A stretch of DNA of 64,000 bases from Primulina eburnea (Eukaryota; Streptophyta; Magnoliopsida; Lamiales; Gesneriaceae): the NCBI RefSeq assembly GCF_022965805.1, contig NC_133105.1:31686447-31750446 (forward strand). The letters are read 5' to 3'. This document shows, one piece after another, positions 21,301 through 33,900 of the stretch; position 1 is the first letter of the stretch, and each line of letters starts with the position of its first letter. Under the pieces are notes generated by a model. The model ran no database searches, had not been told where the DNA came from, and saw nothing but the letters and a program-made list of their open reading frames with translations. A program made the translations under genes and the position numbers.

Positions 21301-23151
21301 CGCGTTGTTAAATTCTTGAGTTACTTTTGCCCGACTTTGTGGCTAAACTTGGCACAAAATTGTTGTTTTCTACTACTTGTCATCCTCAAACAGATAGACA
21401 AACTGAAGTTGTCAATGGAACTTTGGGAACACTGTTGCGTGCTATTCTTAAAAAGTACTTGGATTGACATTTCTATGGACTTTATTTTAAGGTTGCTTAG
21501 GACTAAGAAGGGGAGGGATTCTATTTTTGTTGTTGTGGATAGATTCTCTAAGATGGCACATTTTATAGCTTGTCATAAAACCGATGATGCTTCAAACATT
21601 GCGGATTTGTTCTTTAGAGAAGTCGTTAGGTTGCATGGCATGCCTAGGACTATTGTTTCTGGTCGCGATGTTAAATTCTTGAGTTACTTTTTGAAGACTT
21701 TATGGGCTAAACTTGGCACAAAATTGTTGTTTTCTACTACTTGTCATCCTCAAACGGATGGACAAACTGAAGTAGTCAATAGAACTTTGGGAACACTTTT
21801 GCGTGCGATTCTTAAAAAGAACTTGGATTGACATTTCTAAGGACTTTATTTTGGGTTGCCTAGGACTAAGAAGGGGAGGGATTTTCTTTTTGTTGTTGTG
21901 AATAAATTCTCTAAGATGGCACATTTTATAGCTTGTCATAAACCCGATGATGCTTCAAACATTGGGGATTTGTTCTTTAGAGAAGTCGTTAGGTTGCATG
22001 GCATGCCTAGGACTATTGTTTCTGGTCGCGATGTTAAATTCTTGAGTTACTTTTGGAAGACTTTATGGGCTAAACTTGGCACAAAATTTTTGTTTTCTAC
22101 TACTTGTCATCCTCAAACGGATGGACAAATTGAAGTTGTCAATAGAACTTTGGGAACATTTTTGCGTGCTATTCTTAAAAAGAACTTGGATTGACATTTC
22201 TATGGACTTTATTTTGGGGTTTCCTAGGACTAATAAGGGGAGGGATTCTATTTTTGTTGTTGTGGATAGATTCTCTGAGATGGCACATTTTATAGCTTGT
22301 CATAAAACCGATGATGCTTCAAACATTGCGGATTTGTTCTTTAGAGAAGTCGTTAGGTTGCATGGCATGCCTAGAACTATTGATTCTGGTCGCGATGTTA
22401 AAATCTTGAGTTACTTTTGGAAGACTTTATGGGCTAAACTTGGCACAAATTGTTGTTTTCTACTTCTTGTCATCATCAAACGGATGGACAAACTGAAGTA
22501 CTCAATAGAACTTTGGGAACATTTTTGCGTGCTATTCTTAAAAAGAACTTGGATTGACATTGCGGATTTGTTCTTTAGAGAAGTCGTTAGGTTGCATGGC
22601 ATGCCTAGGACTATTGTTTCTGGTCGCGATGCTAAATTCTTGAGTTACTTTTGCCCAACTTTGTGGCTAAACTTGGCACAAAATTGTTGTTTTCTACTAC
22701 TTGTCATCCTCAAACGGATGGACAAACTGAAGTTGTCAATAGAACTTTGGGAACACTTTTGCGTGCTATTCTTAAAAAGAACTTGGATTGACATTTCTAT
22801 GGACTTTATTTTGGGGTTGCCTAGGACTAAGAAGGGGAGGGATTCTATTTTTGTGTTGTTGTGGATAGATTTTCTAATTTGGCACATTTTATAGCTTGTC
22901 ATAAAACCGATGATGCTTCAAACATTGCGGATTTGTTCTTTAGAGAAGTCGTTAGGTTGCATGGCATGCCTAGGACTATTGATTCTGGTCGCGATGTTAA
23001 ATTCTTGAGTTACTTTTGGAAGACTTTATGGGCTAAACTTGGCACAAAATTGTTGTTTTCTACTACTTGTCATCTTCAAACGGATGGACAAACTGAAGTA
23101 GTCAATAGAACTTTGGGAACACTTTTGCGTGCTATTCTTAAAAAGAACTTG
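18395..23151 (+). repeat. Integrase-core satellite array, segment 1
   Basis: Tandem copies of a Ty3/gypsy integrase core fragment. Monomer A (~364 bp) runs from GACATTTCTATGGAC (encoding the first catalytic Asp in SMDFILG) to AAGAACTTGGATT, just past the third catalytic residue (Glu in GQTEVVNR). Monomer B (~234 bp) lacks the first ~130 bp of A. B monomers start near 18398, 19001, 19968, 20634, 21232 and 22556, and the rest are A. Each A ends in an in-frame TGA inside GGATTGAC. Because 364 is not a multiple of 3, the integrase frame shifts from one monomer to the next. A ~65-bp internal duplication occurs near 20486-20550. None of the monomers can encode an intact integrase. Confidence 0.9.
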
Positions 23152-23918
23152 TGATGTGAATCTGGCCGGGCATGGTGTTCAAAGGACGGCTAAGGAAGTT
23201 CAAATAGGCACTACAAGGAGTGATGATCAAGGAAGAAGGGCTCGTGATGCATGGGAGTATGATTGGAGATCGAAAGAACATTATTCAAGCATCAATTTTG
23301 TCGACCGAGGCTACACGGACCTGTACACGGGGTCCGTGCCCACCACAATCGAGAATGAAGAAAACCGAGCCTACACGGACCCATGCACGGACCAGCACAC
23401 GGGGTCCGTGTCCTTTGTTTGCTGGAGAGTGTTTTTGGCCGAGTCTACACGGACCCTCACCCAGAGGTCTACACGGGGTCCGTGTCCTTTAGTTTAAGGC
23501 GATAATATTTTTCCTAAATTAGAGTTTTAATTATTTTGGCAAGTAGATTTGATATCTTTTGATTTTGGAGACAATATATACTCGAAAATTTCATCGTTGT
23601 AAACAACATTGATTATTATTCATCTTTTATGATATTTTGTCATTGAGAATTCTCTCAACACAAGCTTAAGCTTCGTTATAACTTTTGCGTTGTATCAAAT
23701 CAAACTTATCAAAAGATTTATCTTTTGTGGCGTTTGTCAATCGAATATCACGAGGGTTGCCAAGGACGGGTTCTTTGGAGGTTCTCTTGAATGGGATTGT
23801 TTCTTTTGTTGATTAATTGTTGCTAGACCGCGTGATCTAGAGGCGATTATCACACCTATCGATTACTTGTCTCAAAGATCGGGAAAAATCAAAGATCTCC
23901 GTGGCCGGGATCACATCA
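23152..23918 (+). mobile_element. Array-associated solo LTR, copy 2 (767 bp, TSD ACTTG)
   Basis: The ends are TGATGTGA and TCACATCA, a perfect 8-bp inverted terminus. It is flanked by ACTTG at 23147-23151 and 23919-23923, which is the array's own AGAACTTGGATTGAC site duplicated. It is therefore a solo LTR inserted at the A/B monomer boundary. A TATATA word at 23575-23580 follows the palindrome cluster. No primer site or internal region is attached. Confidence 0.9.
23312..23486 (+). repeat. CACGGACC / GGTCCGTG inverted-repeat cluster in the array LTR
   Basis: Several inverted repeats of the form TACACGGACC...GGGGTCCGTG (8-bp stems) occur within 175 bp, upstream of the TATA-like word at 23575. 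The same cluster occurs in copies 1 (from 17788) and 3 (from 59641). Confidence 0.85.
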
Positions 23919-24859
23919 ACTTGGAATGACATTGCGGATTTGTTTTTTAGAGAAGTCGTTAGGTTGCAAGGCATGCCTAGGACTATTGTTTCTGGTCGCG
24001 ATGTTAAATTCTTGAGTTACTTTTGCCCGACTGTGTGGCTAAACTTGGCACAAAATTGTTGTTTTCTACTACTTGTCATCCTCAAACGGATGGATAAACT
24101 GAAGTTGTCAATAGAACTTTGGGAACACTTTTGCGTGCTATTCTTAAAAAGAACTTGGATTGACATTTCTATGGACTTTATTTTGGGGTTGCCTAGGACT
24201 AAGAAGGGGAGGGATTCTAGTTTGTTGTTGTGGATAGAATCTCTAAGATGGCACATTTTATAGCTTGTCATAAAACCGATGATGCTTCAAACATTGCGGA
24301 TTTGTTCTTTAGAGAAGTCGTTAGGTTGCATGGCATGCCTAGGACTATTGTTTCTGGTCGCGATGTTAAATTCTTGAGTTACTTTTGCCCGACTGTGTGG
24401 CTAAACTTGGCACAAAATTGTTGTTTTCTACTACTTGTCATCCTCAAACGGATGGATAAACTGAAGTTGTCAATAGAACTTTGGGAACACTTTTGCGTGC
24501 TATACTTAAAAAGAACTTGGATTGACATTTCTATGGACTTTATTTTGGGGTTGCCTAGGACTAAGAAGGGGAGGGATTCTAGTTTGTTGTTGTGGATAGA
24601 ATCTCTAAGATGGCACATTTTATAGCTTGTCATAAAACCGATGATGCTTCAAACATTGCGGATTTGTTCTTTAGAGAAGTCGTTAGGTTGCATGGCATGC
24701 CTAGGACTATTGATTATGGTTGCGATGTTAAATTATTGAGTTACTTTTGGAAGACTTTATGGGCTAAACTTGGCACAAAATTGTTGTTTTCTACTACTTG
24801 TAATCCTCAAACGGATGGAAAAACTGAAGTAGTCAATAGAACTTTGGGAACACTTTTGC

Positions 24860-27800
24860 GTGCTATTCTTAAAAAGAACTTGGATTGACATTGCGGATTT
24901 GTTCTTTAGAGAAGTCGTTAGGTTGCATGGCATGCCTAGGACTATTGTTTCTGGTCGCGATGTTAAATTCTTGAGTTACTTTTGCCCGAATTTGTGGCTA
25001 AACTTGACACAAAATTGTTGTTTTCTACTACTTGTCATCCTCAAATGGATGGACGAACTGAAGTTGTCAATAGAACTTCGGGAACACTTTTGCGTGCTAT
25101 TCTTAAAAAGAACTTGGATTGACATTTCTATGGACTTTATTTTGGGTTGCCTAGGACTAAGAAGGGGATGGATTTTCTTTTTGTTGTTGTGGATAGATTC
25201 TCTAAGATGACACATTTTATAGCTTGTCATAAAACCGATGATGCTTCAAACATTGCGGATTTGTTCTTTAGAGAAGTCGTTAGGTTGCATGGCATGCCTA
25301 GGACTATTGATTCTGGTCGCGATGTTAAATTCTTGAGTTACTTTTGGGAGACTTTATGGGCTATACTTGGCACAAAATTGTTGTTTTCTACTAATTGTCA
25401 TCCTCAAACGGATGGACAAACTGAAGTAGTCAATAGAACTTTGGGAACACTTTTGCGTGCTATTCTTAAAAAGAACTTGGATTGACATTTCTATGGACTT
25501 TATTTTGGGGTTTCCTAGGACTAATAAGGGGAGGGATTCTATTTTTGTTGTTGTGGATAGATTCTCTGAGATGGCACATTTTATAGCTTGTCATAAAACC
25601 GATGATGCTTCAAACATTGCGGATTTGTTCTTTAGAAAAGTCGTTTCGTTGCATGGCATGCCTAGGACTATTGATTCTGGTCGCGATGTTAAATTTTTGA
25701 GTTACTTTTTGAAGACTTTATGGGCTAAACTTGGCACAAAATTGTTGTTTTTTACTACTTGTCATCCTCAAACGGATGGAAAAACTGAAGTAGTCAATAG
25801 AACTTTGGGAACACTTTTGCGTGCTATTCTTAAAAAGAACTTGGATTGACATTGCGGATTTTTTCTTTAGAGAAGTCGTTAGGTTGCATGGCATGCCTAG
25901 GACTATTGTTTCTGGTCGCGATGTTAAATTCTTGAGTTACTTTTGCCCGACTTTGTGGCTAAACTTGGCACAAAATTGTTGTTTTCTACTACTTGTCATC
26001 CTCAAACGGATGGACAAACTGAAGTTGTCAATAGAACTTTGGGAACACTTTTGCGTGCTATTCTTAAAAAGAATTTGGATTGACATTTCTATGGACTTTT
26101 TTTTGCGGTTGTCTAGGACTAAGAAGGGGAGGGATTCTATTTTTGTTGTTCTGGATAGATTCTCTAAGATGACACATTTTATAGCTTGTCATAAAACCGA
26201 TGATGCTTCAAACATTGCGGATTTGTTCTTTAGAGAAGTCGTTAGGTTGCATGGCATGCCTAGGACTATTGATTCTGGTCGCGATGTTAAATTCTTGAGT
26301 TACTTTTGGAAGACTTTATGGGCTAAACTTGGCACAAAATTGTTGTTTTCTACTAATTGTCATCCTCAAACGGATGGACAAACTGAAGTTGTCAATAGAA
26401 CTTTGGGAACACTTTTGCGTGCTATTCTTAAAAAGAACTTGGATTGACATTTCTATGGACTTTATTTTGGGGTTTCCTAGGACTAATAAGGGGAGGGATT
26501 CTATTTTTGTTGTTGTGGATAGATTCTCTGAGATGGCACATTTTATAGCTTGTCATAAAACCGATGATGCTTCAAACATTGCGGATTTGTTCTTTAGTAA
26601 AGTCGTTTGGTTGCATGGCATGCCTAGGACTATTAATTCTGGTCGCGATGTTAAATTTTTGAGTTACTTTTTGAAGACTTTATGGGCTAAACTTGGCAAA
26701 AAATTGTTGTTTTTAACTACTTGTCATCCTCAAACGGATGGAAAAACTGAAGTAGTCAATAGAACTTTGGGAACACTTTTGCGTGCTATTCTTAAAAAGA
26801 ACTTGGATTGACATTGCGGATTTGTTCTTTAGAGAAGTCGTTAGGTTGCATGGCATGCCTAGGACTATTGTTTCTGGTCGCGATGTTAAATTCTTGAGTT
26901 ATTTTTGCCCGAATTTGTGGCTAAACTTGACACAAAATTGTTGTTTTCTACTACTTGTCATCCTCAAACGGATGGACGAACTGAAGTTGTCAATAGAACT
27001 TCGGGAACACTTTTGCGTGCTATTCTTAAAAAGAACTTGGATTGACATTTCTATGGACTTTTTTTTGCGGTTGTCTAGGACTATGAAGGGGAGGGATTCT
27101 ATTTTTGTTGATGTGGATAGATTCTCTAAGATGACACATTTTATAGCTTGTCATAAAACCGATGATGCTTCAAACATTGCGGATTTGTTCTTTAGAGAAG
27201 TCGTTAGGTTGCATGGCATGCCTAGAACTATTGATTCTGGTCGCGATGTTAAATTCTTGAGTTACTTTTGGAAGACTTTATGGGCTAAACTTGGCACAAA
27301 ATTGTTGTTTTCTACTAATTGTCATCCTCAAACGGATGGACAAACTGAAGTAGTCAATAGAACTTTGGGAACACTTTTGCGTGCTATTCTTAAAAAGAAC
27401 TTGGATTGACATTTCTAAGGACTTTATTTTGGGTTGCCTAGGACTAAGAAGGGGAGGGATTTTCTTTTTGTTGTTGTGAATAAATTCTCTAAGATGGCAC
27501 ATTTTATAGCTTGTCATAAAACCGATGATGCTTCAAACATTGGGGATTTGTTCTTTAGAGAAGTCGTTAGGTTGCATGGCATGCCTAGGACTATTGTTTC
27601 TGGTCGCGATGTTAAATTCTTGAGTTACTTTTGGAAGACTTTATGGGCTAAACTTGGCACAAAATTTTTGTTTTCTACTACTTGTCATCCTCAAACGGAT
27701 GGACAAATTGAAGTTGTCAATAGAACTTTGGGAACATTTTTGCGTGCTATTCTTAAAAAGAACTTGGATTGACATTTCTATGGACTTTATTTTGGGGTTT

Positions 27801-30292
27801 CCTAGGACTAATAAGGGGAGGGATTCTATTTTTGTTGTTGTGGATAGATTCTCTGAGATGGCACATTTTATAGCTTGTCATAAAACCGATGATGCTTCAA
27901 ACATTGCGGATTTGTTCTTTAGAGAAGTCGTTAGGTTGCATGGCATGCCTAGAACTATTGATTCTGGTCGCGATGTTAAAATCTTGAGTTACTTTTGGAA
28001 GACTTTATGGGCTAAACTTGGCACAAAATTGTTGTTTTCTACTTCTTGTCATCATCAAACGGATGGATAAACTGAAGTAGTCAATAGAACTTTGGGAACA
28101 TTTTTGCGTGCTATTCTTAAAAAGAACTTGGATTGACATTGCGGATTTGTTCTTTAGAGAAGTCGTTAGGTTGCATGGCATGCCTAAGACTATTGTTTCT
28201 GGTCGCGATGCTAAATTCTTGAGTTACTTTTGCCCGACTTTGTGGCTAAACTTGGCACAAAATTGTTGTTTTCTACTACTTGTCATCCTCAAACGGATGG
28301 ACAAACTGAAGTTGTCAATAGAACTTTGGGAACACTTTTGCGTGCTATTCTTAAAAAGAACTTGGATTGACATTTCTATGGACTTTTTTTTGCGGTTGTC
28401 TAGGACTAAGAAGGGGAGGGATTCTATTTTTGTTGTTGTGGATAGATTCTCTAATATGGCACATTTTATAGCTTGTCATAAAACCGATGATGCTTCAAAC
28501 ATTGCGGATTTGTTCTTTAGAGAAGTCGTTAGGTTGCATGGCATGCCTAGGACTATTGATTCTGGTCGCGATGTTAAATTCTTGAGTTACTTTTGGAAGA
28601 CTTTATGGGCTAAACTTGGCACAAAATTGTTGTTTTCTACTACTTGTAATCCTCAAACGGATGGAAAAACTGAAGTAGTCAATAGAACTTTGGGAATACT
28701 TTTGCGTGCTATTCTTAAAAAGAACTTGGATTGACATTGCGGATTTGTTCTTTAGAGAAGTCGTTAGGTTGCATGGCATGCCTAGGACTATTGTTTCTGG
28801 TCGCGATGTTAAATTCTTGAGTTACTTTTGCCCGAATTTGTGGCTAAACTTGACACAAAATTGTTGTTTTCTACTACTTGTCATCCTCAAACGGATGGAC
28901 GAACTGAAGTTGTCAATAGAACTTCGGGAACACTTTTGCGTGCTATTCTTAAAAAGAACTTGGATTGACATTTCTATGGACTTTATTTTGGGTTGCCTAG
29001 GACTAAGAAGGGGATGGATTTTCTTTTTGTTGTTGTGGATAGATTCTCTAAGATGACACATTTTATAGCTTGTCATAAAACCGATTATGCTTCAAACATT
29101 GCGGATTTGTTCTTTAGAGAAGTCGTTAGGTTGCATGGCATGCCTAGGACTATTGATTCTGGTCGTGATGTTAAATTCTTGAGTTACTTTTGGAAGACTT
29201 TATGGGCTAAACTTGGCACAAAATTGTTGTTTTCTACTACTTGTCATCCTCAAACGGATGGACAAACTGAAGTTGTCAATAGAACTTTGGGAACACTTTT
29301 GCGTGCTATTCTTAAAAAGAACTTGGATTGACATTTTTTGGACTTTATTTTGGGGTTTCCTAGGACTAATAAGGGGAGGGATTCTATTTTTGTTGTTGTG
29401 GATAGATTCTCTGAGATGGCACATTTTATAGCTTGTCATAAAACCGATGATGCTTCAAACATTGCGGATTTGTTCTTTAGAAAAGTCGTTTGGTTGCATG
29501 GCATGCCTAGGACTATTGATTCTGGTCGCGATGTTAAATTTTTGAGTTACTTTTTGAAGACTTTATGGGCTAAACTTGGCACAAAATTGTTGTTTTTTAC
29601 TACTTGTCATCCTCAAACGGATGGAAAAACTGAAGTAGTCAATAGAACTTTGGGAACACTTTTGCGTGCTATTCTTAAAAAGAACTTGGATTGACATTGC
29701 GGATTTTTTCTTTAGAGAAGTCGTTAGGTTGCATGGCATGCCTAGGACTATTGTTTCTGGTCGCGATGTTAAATTCTTGAGTTACTTTTGCCCGACTTTG
29801 TGGCTAAACTTGGCACAAAATTGTTGTTTTCTACTACTTGTCATCCTCAAACGGATGGACAAACTGAAGTTGTCAATAGAACTTTGGGAACACTTTTGCG
29901 TGCTATTCTTAAAAAGAATTTGTATTGACATTTCTATGGACTTTTTTTTGCGGTTGTCTAAGACTAAGAAAGGGAGGGATTCTATTTTTGTTGTTCTGGA
30001 TAGATTCTCTAAGATGACACATTTTATAGCTTGTCATAAAACCGATGATGCTTCAAACATTGCGGATTTGTTCTTTAGAGAAGTCGTTAGGTTGCATGGC
30101 ATGCATAGGACTATTGATTCTGGTCGCGATGTTAAATTCTTGAGTTACTTTTGGAAGACTTTATGGGCTAAACTTGGCACAAAATTGTTGTTTTCTACTA
30201 CTTGTCATCCTCAAACGAATGGAAAAACTGAAGTAGTCAATAGAACTTTGGGAACACTTTTGCGTGCTATTCTTAAAAAGAACATGGATTGA
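24860..30292 (+). repeat. Longer-range block duplications inside the array
   Basis: The order of monomer variants at 24860-26200 is repeated at 28706-30050 (shift ~3,846 bp). Diagnostics are CCCGAATTTG B monomers with TTGACAC, followed by a GGGGATGG-type A. Separately, the 21680-22640 series (AATAAATTC, then GGGTTTCC-type A) recurs at 27258-28220 (shift ~5,578 bp). These are multi-monomer duplications of different sizes from the 2.29-kb repeat. Confidence 0.65.
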
Positions 30293-30914
30293 CATTGCGG
30301 ATTTGTTCTTTAGAGAAGTCGTTAGGTTGCATGGCATGCCTAGGACTATTGTTTCTGGTCGCGATGTTAAATTCTTGAGTTACTTTTGCCCGACTTTGTG
30401 GCTAAACTTGGCACAAAATTGTTGTTTTCTACTACTTGTCATCCTCAAACAGATGGACAAACTGAAGTTGTCAATAGAACTTTGGGAACACTTTTGCGTG
30501 CTATTCTTAAAAAGAACTTGGATTGACATTTCTATGGACTTTATTTTAAGGTTGCCTAGGACTAAGAAGGGGAGGGATTCTATTTTTGTTGTTATGGATA
30601 GATTCTCTAAGATGGCACATTTTATAGCTTGTCATAAAACCGATGATGCTTCAAACATTGCGGATTTGTTCTTTAGAGAAGTCGTTAGGTTGCATGGCAT
30701 GCCTAGGACTATTGTTTCTGGTCGCGATGTTAAATTCTTTAGTTACTTTGGGAAGACTTTATGGGCTAAACTTGGCACAAAATTGTTGTTTTCTACTACT
30801 TGTCATCCTCAAACGGATGGACAAACTGAAGTAGTCAATAGAACTTTGGGAACACTTTTGCGTGCTATTCTTAAAAAGAACTTGGATTGAAATTTCTATG
30901 GACTTTATTTTGGG

Positions 30915-33900
30915 TTGCCTAGGACTAAGAAGGGGAAGGATTTTCTTTTTGTTGTTGTGGATAGATTCTCTAAGATGACACATTTTATAGCTTGTCATAA
31001 AACCGATGATGCTTCAAACATTGGGGATTTGTTCTTTAGAGAAGTCGTTAGGTTGCATGGCATGCCTTGGACTATTGTTTCTGGTCGCGATGTTAAATTC
31101 TTGAGTTACTTTTGGAAGACTTTATGAGCTAAACTTGGCACAAAATTGTTGTTTTCTACTACTTGTCATCCTCAAATGGATGGACAAACTGAAGTTGTCA
31201 ATAGAACTTTGGGAACACTTTTGCATGCTATTCTTAAAAAGAACTTGGATTGACATTTATATGGACTTTATTTTGGGGTTTCCTATGACTAATAAGGGAA
31301 GGGATTCTATTTTTGTTGTTGTTTATAGATTCTCTGAGATGGCACATTTTATAGCTTGTCATAAAACCGATGATGCTTCAAACATTGCGGATTTGTTCTT
31401 TAGAGAAGTCATTAGGTTGCATGGCATGCCTAGGACTATTGATTCTGGTCGCGATGTTAAATTTTGAGTTACTTTTGGAAGACTTTATGGGCTAAACTTG
31501 GCACAAAATTGTTGTTTTCTACTACTTGTCGTCCTCAAACGGATGGACAAATTGAAGTAGTCAATAGAACTTTGGGAACACTTTTGCGTGCTATTCTTAA
31601 AAAGAACTTGGATTGACATTGCGGATTTGTTCTTTAGAGAAGTCGTTAGGTTGCATGGCATGCCTAGGACTATTGTTCCTGGTCGCGATGTTAAATTCTT
31701 GAGTTACTTTTGCCCGACTTTGTGGCTAAACTTGGCACAAAATTGTTGTTTTCTACTAATTGTCATCCTCAAACAGATGGACAAACTGAAGTTCTCAATA
31801 GAACTTTGGGAACACTTTTGCGTGCTATTTTTAAAAAGAACTTGGATTGACATTTCTATGGACATTATTTTAAGGTTGCCTAGGACTAAGAAGGGGAGGG
31901 ATTCTATTTTTGTTGTTATGGATAGATTCTCTAAGATGGCACATTTTATAGCTTGTCATAAAACCGATGATGCTTCGAACATTGTGGATTTGTTCTTTAG
32001 AGAAGTCGTTAGGTTGCATGGCATGCCTAGGACTATTGTTTCTGGTCGCGATGTTAAATTCTTGAGTTACTTTTGGAAGACTTTATGGGCTAAACTTGGC
32101 ACAAAATTGTTGTTTTCTACTACTTGTCATCCTCAAACGGATGGACAAACTGAAGTAGTCAATAGAACTTTGGGAACACTTTTGCGTGCTATTCTTAAAA
32201 AGAACTTGGATTGACATTGCAGATTTGTTCTTTAGAGAAGTCGTTAGGTTGCATGGCATACCTAGGACAATTGTTTCTGGTCGCGATGTTAAATTCTTGA
32301 GTTACTTTTGCCCGACTTTGAGGCTAAACTTGGCACAAAATTGTTGTTTTCTACTACTTGTCATCCTCAAACAGATGGACAAACTGAAGTTGTCAATAGA
32401 ACTTTGGGAACACTTTTGCGTGCTTTTCTTAAAAAGAACTTGGATTGACATTTCTATGGACTTTATTTTAAGGTTGCCTAGGACTAAGAAGGGGAGGGAT
32501 TCTATTTTTGTTGTTATGGATAGATTCTCTAAGATGGCACATTTTATAGCTTGTCATAAAACCGATGATGCTTCAAACATTGCGGATTTGTTCTTTAGAG
32601 AAGTCGTTAGGTTGCATGGCATGCCTAGGACTAATGTTTCTGGTCGCGATGTTAAATTCTTGAGTTACTTTTGGAAGACTTTATGGGCTAAACTTGGCAC
32701 AAAATTGTTGTTTTCTACTACTTGTCATCCTCAAACGGATGGACAAACTGAAGTTGTCAATAGAACTTTGGGAACACTTTTGCGTGCTATTCTTAAAAAG
32801 AACTTAGATTGACATTTCTATGGACTTTATTTTGGGGTTGCCTAGGACTAAGAAGGGGAGGGATTCTATTTTTGTTGTTGTGGATATATTCTCTAAGATG
32901 GCACATTTTATAGCTTGTCATAAAACCGATGATGCTTCAAACATTGCGGATTTGTTCTTTAGAGAAGTCGTTAGGTTGCATGGCATGCCTAGGACTATTG
33001 TTTCTGGTCGCGATGTTAAATTCTTGAGTTACTTTTGGAAGACTTTATGGGCTAAACTTGGCACAAAATTGTTGTTTTCTACTACTTGTCATCCTCAAAC
33101 TAATGGAAAAACTGAAGTAGTCAATAGAACTTTGGGAACACTTTTGCGTGCTATTCTTAAAAAGAACATGGATTGACATTGCGGATTTGTTCTTTAGAGA
33201 AGTCGTTAGGTTGCATGGCATGCCTAGGACTATTGTTTCTGGTCGCGATGTTAAATTCTTGAGTTACTTTTGCCCGACTTTGTGGCTAAACTGGGCACAA
33301 AATTGTTGTTTTCTACTACTTGTCATCCTCAAACAGATGGACAAACTGAAGTTTTCAATAGAACTTTGGGAACACTTTTGCGTGCTATTCTCAAAAAGAA
33401 CTTGGATTGACATTTCTATGGACTTTATTTTAAGGTTGCCTAGGACTAAGAAGGGGAGGGATTCTATTTTTGTTGTTATGGATAGATTCTCTAAGATGGC
33501 ACATTTTATAGCTTGTCATAAAACCGATGATGCTTCAAACATTGCGGATTTGTTTTTTAGAGAAGTCGTTAGGTTGCATGGCATGCCTAGGACTATTGTT
33601 TCTGGTCGCGATGTTAAATTCTTGAGTTACTTTTGGAAGACTTTATGGGCTAAACTTGGCACAAAATTGTTGTTTTCTACTACTTGTCATCCTCAAACGG
33701 ATGGACAAACTGAAGTAGTCAATAGAACTTTGGGAACACTTTTGCGTGCTATTCTTAAAAAGAACTTGGATTGACATTTCTATGGACTTTATTTTGGGTT
33801 GCCTAGGACTAAGAAGGGGAAGGATTTTCTTTTTGTTGTTGTGGATAGATTCTCTAAGATGACACATTTTATAGCTTGTCATAAAACCGATGATGCTTCA

